In this document: in pieces, positions 33,431-43,482 of the stretch
How positions within the stretch are numbered: the stretch's first letter is position 1
Layout of the letters: every line of letters starts with the position of its first letter
DNA from: Phlebopus portentosus
Taxonomy: Eukaryota > Basidiomycota > Agaricomycetes > Boletales > Boletinellaceae
Length of the DNA stretch: 64,000 nucleotides
Direction: 5' to 3'
Assembly: GCA_037892935.1 (NCBI GenBank)
Contig: JAYXKI010000003.1
Coordinates: 2,728,001-2,792,000, forward strand
The notes under the pieces: generated by a model
Databases searched by the model: none
Told to the model about the DNA's origin: nothing
The model's input: the letters and a program-made list of their open reading frames with translations, nothing else
Program-made: the position numbers and the translations under genes

Positions 33431-33649
33431 ATATATAATTTACATGCGTCACAATGTGCCCCACAAGTCTTCATTACAGATCACACCAGATCTTCAGGGA
33501 TAAACTTCAGGACAACGTGCTAGCATATGTAAAACCAAGGTGAAACATTTTGATCGACACTAATTACTACACAAGGTAGGTATTCAAACTTCGACTGAAA
33601 AAAAATGGGCACGCGGGGACCTTCAGGGTTGCCAGTCCCTACTGTAAGT

Positions 33650-34733
33650 ACTGACTAAAAAATTTAGGTGCAGAATAGACCGCTTTCATTTGATAGCAGC
33701 AATGCCCTGTAAAAGAAAGTGAAGTAGCTTCCAAGCCCTCCATATTGGAAGAAAGTAGAAGTAGAAGTCCCTGGAGCCAAGACTTAACACCCTTTGAAGC
33801 TGTTTTATCAAGATACTTTATGGTACTTTAAATACCTCTTTGGAAACCTAGTTTTTAATGGAAAGATGGAGTTTGTGCCCCTAAAAGTCTGGCAGGGGGA
33901 TAGGGCAAAGTGGCTGTACTCAGAGATGATAACTGATGACCTAGTCTGGGATGTGCAGGTCTGTTATTACAACCTCTTCTTAAGTGCTCACATACTGAAG
34001 CATTGCAAAGTCAAAGGTTTTGCCTAGTGAAATACTGAGACTTGTTATCCTAGCCTCTGACAAGACTCACCTCACAAACTTCTAAGACAATAAGAAGTGC
34101 TATGCCATATATCTTACCTGTGGAAATATCTATAAGGGTCTACATAGAAAAGTCACTTCGTGAAGTTAGATGTTGATAGGTCAAATCCCCATTGCAAAGT
34201 TTATGGAGAATAAGGAAGTAGCAGAAATGCTTGCAGCTTGGCTGTACCACTGATGTATGAATATCATCCTGGAGAATATAAAGAGATGCTTGCACACTCC
34301 CAAGCTTATTGTCAACCTAGCTAGTGATAGATGATTAGTCAGGACAATAGCTGCTGTACTGTAAGCTGATCTACCTGAAATGCACACAATTGCCTGCACT
34401 TCACAAAGGGTGTTACCTGTTTCAACTGCTGAGCAAACTGAATTTAAAGATAAAGAACAACATAAGCTACAAAAGGGCCAGAGTACGCTCAAGGAGATTG
34501 ACTCACTCCTCAGTTACACTAGTCCAGCTTCATTTACTTTTAGAAGATTGTAAAGGAGAAGGCCTCAATAGAGTTTAAGAGCCTTTCTGAAGAGACTAGA
34601 AGTTTGCAGACTCCATTATTGTCCTGGCTCCTAATGCTCTACATTAATGGCACAAATTTTTTGCTGACCACCCTCTCAAGTGGGCAGTCTCTCTTCTAGG
34701 AAAGGAGTATGATAAGCAGTTATCAGCCCTTCA
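33650..34733 (+). pseudogene. Plavaka-like (CACTA superfamily) transposase relic
   Basis: A plus-strand piece at 33794-34027 reads LFYQDTLWYFKYLFGNLVF...KVWQGDRAKWLYSEM, resembling the central part of fungal Plavaka transposases. Further on, HQWHKFFADHPLKWAVSLLG (34650-34710) resembles their downstream segment. Many stops and frame changes intervene. Its 3' end is cut by a Gypsy LTR fragment at 34734. No target duplication or inverted repeat was found. The family assignment rests on motif memory and is moderate. Confidence 0.6.
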
Positions 34734-34852
34734 TATTACGAAAATTGTAGATACCCAATGCAGCATGGACTCAGATGCTTTACACACTGAATTATGCAGC
34801 CTAATCAAGAGCATTTTGATAGGCTCCAGAGACAGAATAGTAGAGGCGAGTC
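34734..34852 (+). repeat. Diverged Gypsy-A LTR start fragment
   Basis: About 119 bp match the first 120 bp of the Gypsy-A LTR (TTACGAAAATTGT(A/G)GATA, GAATTATGCAGCCTAATC, GACAGAATAGT(A/G)GAG) with many transitions. It ends where the AT-rich repeat terminus CATCAGGAAATCAGTC begins, so it is an old truncated copy. Confidence 0.8.
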
Positions 34853-37209
34853 CCACATCAGGAAATCAGTCTATTTGAGTTATTAATGGATAGTGAGTTA
34901 TAACACCATAGTAGTTCATAGTAGTGCATAGTATACTATAGTAATATATAGTAATATATAGATACATATAGTATTCTATAGTAATACATAGTATATAGAT
35001 ATGAATAGCAATTAATAGTATTACATAGTTTGATACCTCTGTATAGGGCCTGGTAGACAGTTATAGGTAATAGTTCAAAGAAGTATATAGCTGTTTATAG
35101 TGGTGAGCAATTCATAACAGTATTTAGATAGCAATAGAGGTTAGTAATATATAGTCAATATATGATTAGTTATATATAGTAATATAGTAATATATAGATG
35201 CATATAGATGATATCCTATAGTAACATATACTACATAGATATAAATAGTAATCGATAGTATTATATTGTCTGATATCTCTGTATAGATCCTAATAAATAG
35301 TTATAGTCCATAGTTTAAAGAAGTATATAGTTGTTTATAGTGGTAAACTGTCTATATTACTGGATAGAGATTAGTAATACATAGTCAATATATGACTCGT
35401 AATATATAGTAATATATAAATGCATATAGATGATATTCTATATCAATATTAGTACATAGTTATGAATAGCAATCAATCACTGTATATTGGAGGTCCTTAA
35501 CACATGCCTGTATAGCTGAATGTACCCAAGATAAGGAAATCTACACAAAAATCTGTCTTATATCACACAGAAAATTTGTGTAGAACAAGGTACATTAGGT
35601 ACACAAATATATGCATTTCTGTGTAGATCACCTAATATAAATGTCTGTATAGTTTCGTCTAGCTGACATGGTGTTTGATTAGGTTTTGAGAGTTGATATA
35701 CAAGAACTGGACTAGATTTGCATAATAGAACTATGTAAATCTATACAGATCTACATGAGCCAGTGCCAGTATTTGACGGGCTTAGATTTATTTTGACATG
35801 TTGTCCTCTTTGTCTCTTGCCACCACTGTCATGCCACTCTTTTCACCCTCAGCACCTACAAATCATCTCCATCCCTGCTTCATCCTCCTCATTCATGACT
35901 GTTTTACAGCACCGTCACTGAGGCCATCATCACTGTTCCTGCTTACTTTAACAACTTGCAACGTCAGGCGATACTAGTGTCATCTCTGGCCTCAACTTCT
36001 TCCGACTCATCAATGAACTCACAGTGGCTGCTATCGTGTATGGTCTTGACAAGAAGCTCCAAGGCAAGTGCAATGTCCTTATTTTTGACCTTGGTGAAGG
36101 TACCTTTAATGTGTCACTCTTGACCATTGAGGAGGGTATCTTCAAAGTCAAGGTGACTGCTGGCAATAGTCACTTGGGTGATGAGAACTTTGACAATTAC
36201 CTCGTAAACCACTTCATTCAGGAGTTCAAGCACAAGAATAAGAAGGGTATATAATTTAAGTCATTCTAATAGTGTACGATCATGGTATTGACACTGATTT
36301 TCTTAAATCTTTCATTGAATCTTGTGTTGAACCCTTGTGCTCTTTACCGACTCTGTACCACTTGCAAGTATGTGAAGCATACACTGTTGTCGGCAGTGCA
36401 GATGACCATCAAAATTGATTCACTCTATGAGGGTATCAACTTTTACACCTTGATCACCCGTGACAATTCGAGAAGTTATGCCAAGATCTCTTCCGGTCTA
36501 TACTTGAGCCTGTTGAGAAGGTTCTCTGGGACTCCAAGGTCAATAAGTCTAATGTACATGAGATGGTCCTTGTTGAAGGTTCTACCCATATCCTCTGTAT
36601 TGTCAAGCTCTTTTCTGACTCCTTTAACAGCAAGGCACTATGCAGGTCTGGCAACCCAGATGAGGCTGTCATGGATGTCTACATGATAACTTGATGGGGA
36701 AATGTATTGATTTTTTGGCACATACTGTCATCACCAGAGACCCAAATCTGGAACTGGACAAAGTTGCTACACCAAAGAGCATCATCATGCCTCTCACATA
36801 CCAAGAAAGAGGTTAGTAGGAAGAGAATCTTGGTTGATGTGTGATTTAAAATTGTTTGACAGTGACTCCGTACAATATCACGTACTTATAAGAGCTTGTG
36901 CAGAATGGATCGAGAGAATACCCTCAAGTGCAATATGTGATTCAAGATATCGGAAAGCGTATAGATCTTTGGTACAATAAGCATATGGATGTCTTTCTTC
37001 AGTATCAACGTGGTTATGTCATCTTTAACCAACAGCTATCGTTGCACAAAATGTCTATAGTGTGTCTCCAGGTCCAACTAGTGCCCTATTTGAGTGCATA
37101 CCCAACCTATATGTTCATGTCTGAACTCTGACCAATTTTATGCAGGCTTTCGTCTCAATCTTTCCATCACTCCTCTGTACAATGCCGGCTTCCATGGTGA
37201 TGAATGAAC
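34853..37209. repeat. Right arm of the large inverted repeat
   Basis: Inverted copy of 24119-26476, beginning CATCAGGAAATCAGTC and matching up to GATGAATGAAC near 37209, where the left arm is cut by Copia-2. It contains three AT-rich tandem units (34910-35460), an HSP70 relic and an unidentified 77-codon piece (36898-37131) that is also present in the left arm. Confidence 0.93.
35910..36690 (+). pseudogene. HSP70 pseudogene (right arm)
   Basis: Plus-strand counterpart of the left-arm relic. It carries [27 protein letters not shown] and [11 protein letters not shown] (36030-36250), then [15 protein letters not shown] and [17 protein letters not shown] across frame shifts (36400-36530) and NPDEAV near 36655. 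Both arms share the GEGTF change and the same breaks, so the decay began before or was copied with the duplication. Confidence 0.88.
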
Positions 37210-37344
37210 ATGCAGTATGTCATATTGCTTCCGCTTTGTGTTATTGTCTCTGATCTCTGTATAGCATTCCCCAGAGCGAGGAGACTGGGGCCAAACTCAG
37301 TCAAATAGTATGGGTCCCCAGGCAGATCATTTCACTCTAAGCAA

Positions 37345-37760
37345 ACAAGATTGTTGGCTGCTATCCTCAAGGGTGACACCTTGGAGAAGACCCAAGACCC
37401 CTTCTTGCTTGATGTCGCTCCTCTGTCACTTGGTATCGAGACCACTGGCAGTGTTATGACTGTATTTATCAAGCATAATATGACTGTCCCAATGAAGAAG
37501 TCAGAGATCTTCTTGACATATGCTGACAATGATTCAAGGAGCTGTGCCAGGATCTCTTCCATTCCACGCTTGAGCCTATTGAGAAGATTATCTGGAACTC
37601 CAAGATAGACAATTCCAATGTACACAAGATCATCCTCGATGATGGTTCCACCTGTATACTCTGAATTTTCAAGTTCATGCCTGACTTCTTCAATGGCAAG
37701 GAGCCACGCAAGTCTATCAACCCAGATGAGGCTATTGTGTACGGTGCCACCATCTGCTAA
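37345..37760 (+). pseudogene. Second HSP70 fragment, outside the inverted repeat
   Basis: Encodes [14 protein letters not shown] and [15 protein letters not shown] (the start of the substrate-binding domain, 37360-37450). It then goes back to the earlier-domain segment [16 protein letters not shown] (37545-37590) and ends with [11 protein letters not shown] (37720-37750). The segment order is scrambled relative to a normal HSP70, implying a tandem or rearranged source. It diverges from the arm copies. Not functional. Confidence 0.83.
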
Positions 37761-38422
37761 GCTTGCATGTATTTTGATAATTTCTAATCAAATATAATTA
37801 TAAATTGGTCTGAAAGCAGAAAACAAAATTTCTAAATGTTGAGGCAGCAGAGCCTGTTAACAAAGCAGAGAGTAAATGTATGCAGGCCTACATATAGAGA
37901 TGTAGGTCATGTATGCATATCTATATGTATGTACAACCTATTTCATCTAGACGGTCCGTGCTAAACCAGTGCTGGTTATACATTCACAATTTAATACAGA
38001 TTTTGTGTAGATGATGTACAAAGCTAGTGTAGTCACAGGTTACATGACCTACCCAAATACACACCTCCTAAGAGTAAGAGCAACGGATGCATATGCATCC
38101 GAGTTTTTGAAGACTTTCCCACAATCACATGATAGAGTTAAATAACACCTTAAATATAGTACAGTACTTTCTGGTTATGCTGACCTTCTGAGCTTGCTTT
38201 GTTTACATCAGGCAGCTTTAGAAAGTGCTATAATGATATAAATTTAGGTTCAATTTTATCAAGATTTGTTTGTTATCATTAGGACTTGTGAACATGGGGA
38301 GCATCAATCTTGTCTTTTTTTTTCGGTCTTACCCTTTTGTTGCATGTGACAAAGTTGACTTTGCAACTCGCAACTCACACAAGTCACATCCCTCCTTCCC
38401 CATCCTCACCTCCTTACTGCCC
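37761..38422. other. Unassigned intergenic sequence
   Basis: No recognisable gene. GGATGCATATGCATCC near 38080 is a perfect palindrome (GGATGCATATGCATCC, 16 bp). Short frames at 38270-38497 lack domains. Confidence 0.45.
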
Positions 38423-40817
38423 TCAACCAGCAACATCACCTTGCACATGCTTGACTTGCCAGTAGGCTGGCAGTTTCAGGCTCACACCCTTCATTGATGC
38501 TGACCACAGGTATGAGATTTCATTGATGCCTTGCTGTAGGGTGTTGGGAGATAACTTCTTGTTGTTATGGAGGACGGTGTAGTGAACTGCACGAGCAATA
38601 CCTTGCATGCCTGCATGAGCCTGCAAAGAGAAATTGTAGTCGTAAATGCTCGTCATGCCCTGGTCTATGCTTGTTCCCACCATAGAGCACGAGGTCTTGT
38701 CAGTCGTCATAATATGCAGGATGCATCTGATAAACTTCAGTGACTTCATGGAGACTCGGGCATTTGCCAGAGATTGCTCTCGAGCTGTACGCAATGGTTT
38801 CATAATTCAGCAAGACAACGGACCAATAGCTATCAAGTCTCACAAATGATGTACATGTTTTCATATCCTTTCACTCTATCTCATGTATGACGTACCTACA
38901 TTTGATCGAGCTTTGGAGATCCAGCAGCTTATAAACTGTGAGTCCTCAACCTTGCCGTCAAGTTGTTGTCTGGATCTTTATGCCTGCAAAAGCTCTGCTG
39001 TTTCTAAAGGAGTTCTGTGATGATCAAAGAGGAAAGGCTGAATCACCTAACAAATTAGAGATGCATGTATACCGTTGTCTCAGCCTCATCCATGACCAGC
39101 ACGAACAAAATGACAGACCTTCACCACATATCGCCGCCAACCTAGCCTTCCAGCTTATATTCCATTTCCGCAGTGAAGTCCAGGCTGCCATAGTCCGATC
39201 ATGAAGACTTCGAAGCTCAGAGTCAATGGGGCTGCCATGCAAACATTTGCCAAACTAGCGACCACCACTGATGGTCGTCAACATCATCGACACTTGTTTG
39301 ACGGGCAGCCTCAGGAATATGCAAGTTCCAGTGTTTTTGTACAGCAACTCAAGAAACTGTATAGGGGCATTTCGAACTTAGGATCATCTGCGGCTGGGGT
39401 AGAACCAAGTCTGATGACCTTTGCTACAAGTGATGTAAGTCAACTTTGGTTTGTATTTCTTCAGTTCACCAAATGCTTCATTCAGCTGCTTGATCTCAGT
39501 GGCTATTACCCGCGCGTGCTGGCCGTCTGAAATACTGGCACGGAATATAAGGATCCATTCAGGGAACAAGCCCATGCTTTGACGGTAGTTCTTTAAGCAT
39601 TCCAGAATCATACCACGTAAGTTTTCAACTGTCTATGAATAGCTGCATCAGGCACCTGCATAATAGCATAAAAACAAGAGCTCACCTCTTCTTTTACTCT
39701 CTGAAGGGAGACACTTGCATGGCACTGGGGTGAAGTTCACGTCGCATGACACCACAACCACTGCGATACCAGGTGTGCCCTTGACCGCATTCCCACCTGG
39801 CTTAATCACATCGAACCCGACCACCATCATATTTGCCAGCCGTTTCAGAGAAGCAGGCTCTAGCCAATGGTTGACCCCACCGAGCTTTGTGTTAACCTTG
39901 AGCGCGAGATTTGGCAGATACTGATCGTGGCCCTCCTTGTCGAGCATGTTCTCGATGAGGCCAATCATGGACTGGAAGTCCTGGCTGACGTCAAAGTACC
40001 GGTGGAGTCCCGCATAGATGTGCTTATTTTCATTTGACATGAGGGCAAGAACCATTTGGGGCCTGCCTGGCAGTGATTCAAACAACCTTGATACTTTGTC
40101 CACATCCTTATCGTGGTATGGATCCTCTCGACTCAGACGGCGGAGCTGCAGGACCTGCATAATGAAGTCCGAGTTAACATTCATTCTACGTGTGTAACAT
40201 TTTCTGATCAGAGCCTTCACCACCTCACGCACCTGCACCTCGAGCGAGCTGTTGGACTCTTCTATATTCCCATCCTTTAAGACTACAACTGCAAGGCATT
40301 TAAGCTCTGCAAGCCTCACGAACTGAATGCCATGCGCCGTCCAAGATCCATTGACAATTTGTGCACGGCCTGAAGGATAAATCACCAATGGTGCGGGGAG
40401 AACGCGAGCCATGACAACAGCCATATTTGTCGAGATTTTAATTCTAAAGCTGGCCATCGGAGGTGTGCCCTCCTCAAAGCCTAGGAGACGGAGACCCTTG
40501 ATAGTGATTGTCTGTGCATAACCGGCTGGCGTCTTGTTGTTTGCAGCACACAGGGCTGTGCTCTCCCCAGACTTCAGCTCACCCATGAAAAGGGTCCCTG
40601 GTATAATCTTGCACAGCTCGGCTGGTACAAAAACGTCCTTGCCCTCTTTCCTGACATTCACTATGGGCAGGTCATCTGCATGGCGGAGTGTGATGTAGAA
40701 CTCTGTGCGATAGTCAGCACAATTTCTATTCGATCCACAGATGACTTACTTTTCTGGAAATATTCCTCTACTGTGATATTGCTAAATTTTTCACTCTGGA
40801 TCTTTGTCCGTCTCACC
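38423..40817 (-). pseudogene. AGO: Argonaute, PAZ-MID-PIWI part (3' side of the Gypsy insertion)
   Basis: Argonaute proteins bind small guide RNAs and silence complementary transcripts. From the insertion point, the exon 40817-40750 reads VRRTKIQSEKFSNITVEEYF (start of PAZ). After a 47-nt intron (40703-40749), the exon 40702-39686 carries the rest of PAZ (LPIVNV, PAELCKIIPG), MID, and the PIWI start with LALKVNTKLGG and VVGFDVIKPGG. A 57-nt intron (39629-39685) leads to 39628-39400 (LFPEWILIFRASISDGQ, HQTWFYPS). A stretch of about 600 bp without clear coding follows, then the last exon (to 38423) with LQAHAGMQG and VHYTVLHNN. The first PIWI Asp (GFD) and the final His are kept. The middle catalytic Asp, normally in an RDG(V/I)S motif, is Ala (RASIS), so slicing is doubtful even before disruption. 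It is cut from its 5' part by Gypsy-A. Confidence 0.9.
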
Positions 40818-40822
40818 GTACC

Positions 40823-42427
40823 TGTTACGAAAATTGTGGATATACAATGCGGCGTGGTATCAGACACTATACACACCGAATTATGCAGCCTAATCGAGAG
40901 CATTTCGAAAGGCTTCAAGGACAGAATAGTGGAGACGATTCTCGCCCACTAGTACAGCAAGGACCTGGGGAGGTCGCTGTGGAAGATATTCAAGAGGAAC
41001 CCGATCGACGATATTACGAGGACAAACGCGACGAAAGGGAGGACCCATACGATTTACAGCAAGGACTAGCTGGAATGCACATTAGACATACTCCTCCACC
41101 CGAGCGAAGCTACGTGCAGATGGAAGAACGGAACATCGCGAGATACGTGGAACTCCTGCAGAAGAGACGATATCGACATAGTGCAACCAGATGCTTTGTT
41201 CATGAAAGCCTGGTTTGTACAAACTGCTATTTGGCATACCAAAGGAGTTGGGTTCTTTCGGAATGGCTCCTCAAGAACTTTGTGGAGCACTTAGTAACTA
41301 GGGAAGGGGCCGATGTCAAGATTCGGCATAAACCTGGACCCTCGGAACAAACATTTGACCAACCATTGCCGAACCGTGGAATGAGCGCATACGATCATGA
41401 GGTATCTGTATGGCTCAACGACAGGGATATCTATGCACTGAAGGTTGGCGTGAGAGCTTGGATCAATCAGCATCGTCACCAGACCTTGTGTCGAAACACT
41501 GCAGTGGAAGTCGATTGGCCAATCTACTACAGTGCGCCATCGGACGTCGAAAGTCTTATCGAAGAAGCAACGGATCGAATGCTAGAAGCATGGGAACGAT
41601 CGGAAGAAGGGGTTATTACAGTCGATGAATGGCGCGGGACGAATCACCTGGGACGAAGATACAGGTTAACGTCGGGAACCGGACTACTATTCTCCGACAT
41701 TGATATCGCGGCTAGGCACAGAAGAGTGTCTGCTAAATTTACACAGCTGCCAAGATTAATCTCCGAAGATTGGCAGGGGTTGCCAATCCCAAATCCCGAG
41801 ATAACAGTCAGCCCCATGATGGAAGACTAACGGCAGAAGCTCGGCTGGAGTAACGGAGCGCCTGCGAAGCGAGATCGCGGCACATGAAAGAAGTCTCCCG
41901 TGGGAGGATTGACGTTAAGGATTAACATGTGATAGGAACAGAGATCGATAGAAGCCTGGGGAAAGCTTCTTCGGATCGAAGGTAGAGAGGGGCCTGCCTA
42001 ATGGGGAAGGAAGTAGTCGGTGGTGCAACCAGGAGTTTCGGTAGCACCACCAGAGTTGTCAGTGGTACTACAGACTCATGAAAGTAGTGGTGATACCAGC
42101 TGAAACATATTGTCCTAACCAATGGCGAGGCATGGTCGGTAGTATTTGGTAGTCGGTAGTATTCAGTAGAAACTTTATTTAAGGTGCCAGCTGAGCGGGG
42201 TGTTGTCTCTCAGCAAAATTATTTTGTACTCTCAATCATAACTGTACCCCTTTGATTGAACCTCTGCTCTACTGCTGAGTTAAGCTTGAGCCTATAGCTC
42301 GCTTCTTAGTAGTACATCTAACCTTCGCTACTCTACTCTCCAATTATACATTGTCAGAAGGAGGAAGCAGGGACTTGTTCCGGTACGCTTGGACTAACCA
42401 CCTCGTCCAAAAACGCCGGTCCTAACA
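40823..42427 (+). repeat. Gypsy-A 5' LTR (1,605 bp)
   Basis: TGTTACG...CCTAACA. The 5' 60% is taken up by a 327-codon ORF. A TATA-like ACTTTATTTAAGG lies near 42171-42184, about 240 bp before the LTR end, so the promoter and start site probably lie downstream of that ORF. A promoter for the LTR ORF itself is not evident. Confidence 0.96.
40847..41830 (+). CDS. LTR-internal ORF, 327 aa, unknown function
   Basis: An intact frame lies entirely inside the 5' LTR, starting at ATG 40847 (24 bp into the LTR) and ending TAA at 41828-41830. The N-terminal third is charged and rich in Asp, Glu and Arg. A central segment contains a Cys pair (LVCTNCYLAYQRSW, near residues 125-138). A helical segment follows (YALKVGVRAWINQHR), then IYYSAPSDVESLIEEATDRM. 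No signal peptide or membrane segment is visible, and I do not recognise a domain. The 3' LTR copy is the same except for a TGA at 52778. Because it is in the LTR, a full element carries two copies. It could also be expressed from the 3' LTR of another element or be fortuitous, but the low apparent synonymous-only decay is unknown. Confidence 0.65.
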   Translation: MRRGIRHYTHRIMQPNREHFERLQGQNSGDDSRPLVQQGPGEVAVEDIQEEPDRRYYEDKRDEREDPYDLQQGLAGMHIRHTPPPERSYVQMEERNIARYVELLQKRRYRHSATRCFVHESLVCTNCYLAYQRSWVLSEWLLKNFVEHLVTREGADVKIRHKPGPSEQTFDQPLPNRGMSAYDHEVSVWLNDRDIYALKVGVRAWINQHRHQTLCRNTAVEVDWPIYYSAPSDVESLIEEATDRMLEAWERSEEGVITVDEWRGTNHLGRRYRLTSGTGLLFSDIDIAARHRRVSAKFTQLPRLISEDWQGLPIPNPEITVSPMMED

Positions 42428-42496
42428 TTATAATTTTGCTCCAATCCTGGGATAAACAATCTTGCTGTTTCATAGTGCAATACCCACTATCGATCA

Positions 42497-42550
42497 GTAA
42501 GTATTGCTCTGCCCTGGGAGGGTTTCTTCTGTGCCTGTTAATACAATTAG
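42497..42550 (+). other. Candidate intron just after the Gypsy-A 5' LTR
   Basis: GTAAGTATTG...CTGTTAATACAATTAG has a strong donor, a branch-like TGTTAAT about 15 nt from the end, a polypyrimidine-containing interior and an acceptor TTAG. At 54 nt its length matches host introns. Splicing here would make a leader intron of the element's transcript. Confidence 0.5.
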
Positions 42551-42564
42551 CTGATCACCGATAA

Positions 42565-43482
42565 GCATATCGTCGACGGCTAAAGCAGGCTTACACACTC
42601 CATCGGAGTTTTGTTAGAGCGCTCCATACATTCGAAGAAGAAGTCAATTCGGCGTTTCGCGCGATAAACTTCTATCGAGGTAAGAAGCACTCAAACACCC
42701 CTATCCTAGAACCCTACCGGTCGGTTATACTATCCGCCCTGGAGCTTCGAATCACTGCCGAAAGACACGAAAGAGTTGGGAGGAAGTTCTTGCTTGTACA
42801 CGCGGACAACCTATTGAACAGACACAGTTTCAATTGGGAGGCACTCAGAGGTCCGACGCCGGTTGAAGAAGAACTACTCGCTCTGTGTCAGGAATATAAA
42901 GCGTTCGAATACACCCTACTCGAACATTCTCATTTCCTCCATCAAGTCCTTTTACAAGTCTATCAAGGCAACTATACTACTGCGAAACAACTATGTCACC
43001 GATGGAACTGTGGCAAGTTGGTTGGTCTAGTCTCTGGTTTACACTCTGCATCGTCTGGTTTTCTTCCATGGTATACATCATTGCTCAACAACTCTGAGGT
43101 CGAATCATCCTTCTTCGAGGCTTTGGAACGCTATGGACGTGGATGGAATGGCAAGACAACAAAAGAGGTTCCCCATTCCGTCGTGCCGGTCGGAGATTTC
43201 TACTCCAAACTCAACGACTGGCAGTTCCTCAACCCAGACCTGGAGAACGTATGGAATCCGCTCTGGCACGCATCAGCGAACGACTCGACAGTCTACACGG
43301 ACGCTTGGACCGAATGGTCAGTACTGACGGGCAACCCAACCAAGTTGTCTCCGCCCTGCGACACGCCGTCATCGACCTCGACAATCGACTTACTAGCATT
43401 GATCGGTCCCTCAGAACTCTCACAGCTACTGTCGCTCGACTCTACGACATGGGCTCTCAATACTCCGAGAACCTTACCGTAG
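42565..43482 (+). CDS. Gypsy-A upstream ORF1 (no ATG start), unknown function
   Basis: An open frame without stops from 42565 to a TGA/TAG-terminated end near 43482. Frame 1 is nearly open back to the LTR, with only a TAA at 42562. It reads like real protein: FEEEVNSAFRAINFYRG, ALELRITAERHERVG, VEEELLALCQEYKAFEY. No ATG is near the beginning, so it may be reached by splicing or readthrough, or continue into ORF2 by a minus-1 change near 43250. I recognise no domain. Confidence 0.45.
   Translation, partial: AYRRRLKQAYTLHRSFVRALHTFEEEVNSAFRAINFYRGKKHSNTPILEPYRSVILSALELRITAERHERVGRKFLLVHADNLLNRHSFNWEALRGPTPVEEELLALCQEYKAFEYTLLEHSHFLHQVLLQVYQGNYTTAKQLCHRWNCGKLVGLVSGLHSASSGFLPWYTSLLNNSEVESSFFEALERYGRGWNGKTTKEVPHSVVPVGDFYSKLNDWQFLNPDLENVWNPLWHASANDSTVYTDAWTEWSVLTGNPTKLSPPCDTPSSTSTIDLLALIGPSELSQLLSLDSTTWALNTPRTLP

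Larger units (their letters stand above)
28921..33641 (+). mobile_element. 4.7-kb DNA transposon with 8-bp target duplication
   Basis: The ends carry inverted repeats sharing GACTGGCAACCC, then C/T, then GAAGGT (left GGAGACTGG, right complement TAGGGACTGG). A perfect 8-bp duplication CTGTAAGT flanks it (28913-28920, 33642-33649). It overlaps the outer TA of FB3, so this element landed at the very end of FB3 and is younger. The 8-bp duplication and the TAGGG-like end fit a hAT-type element, but other 8-bp families exist. Inside is a multi-exon plus-strand gene (29492-32795) and a convergent minus-strand relic (32880-33430). Confidence 0.87.

Noticed and set aside
40680..40952. A 90-codon plus-strand ORF spanning the Gypsy-A insertion edge
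   Set aside because: It is antisense to the Argonaute exon and crosses into the LTR; it exists only because of the insertion.
42428..42480. A tRNA 3'-end primer-binding site after the Gypsy-A 5' LTR
   Set aside because: No TGG-starting complement follows the LTR; TGGGATAAAC at 42449 is too far and matches no tRNA end I know.
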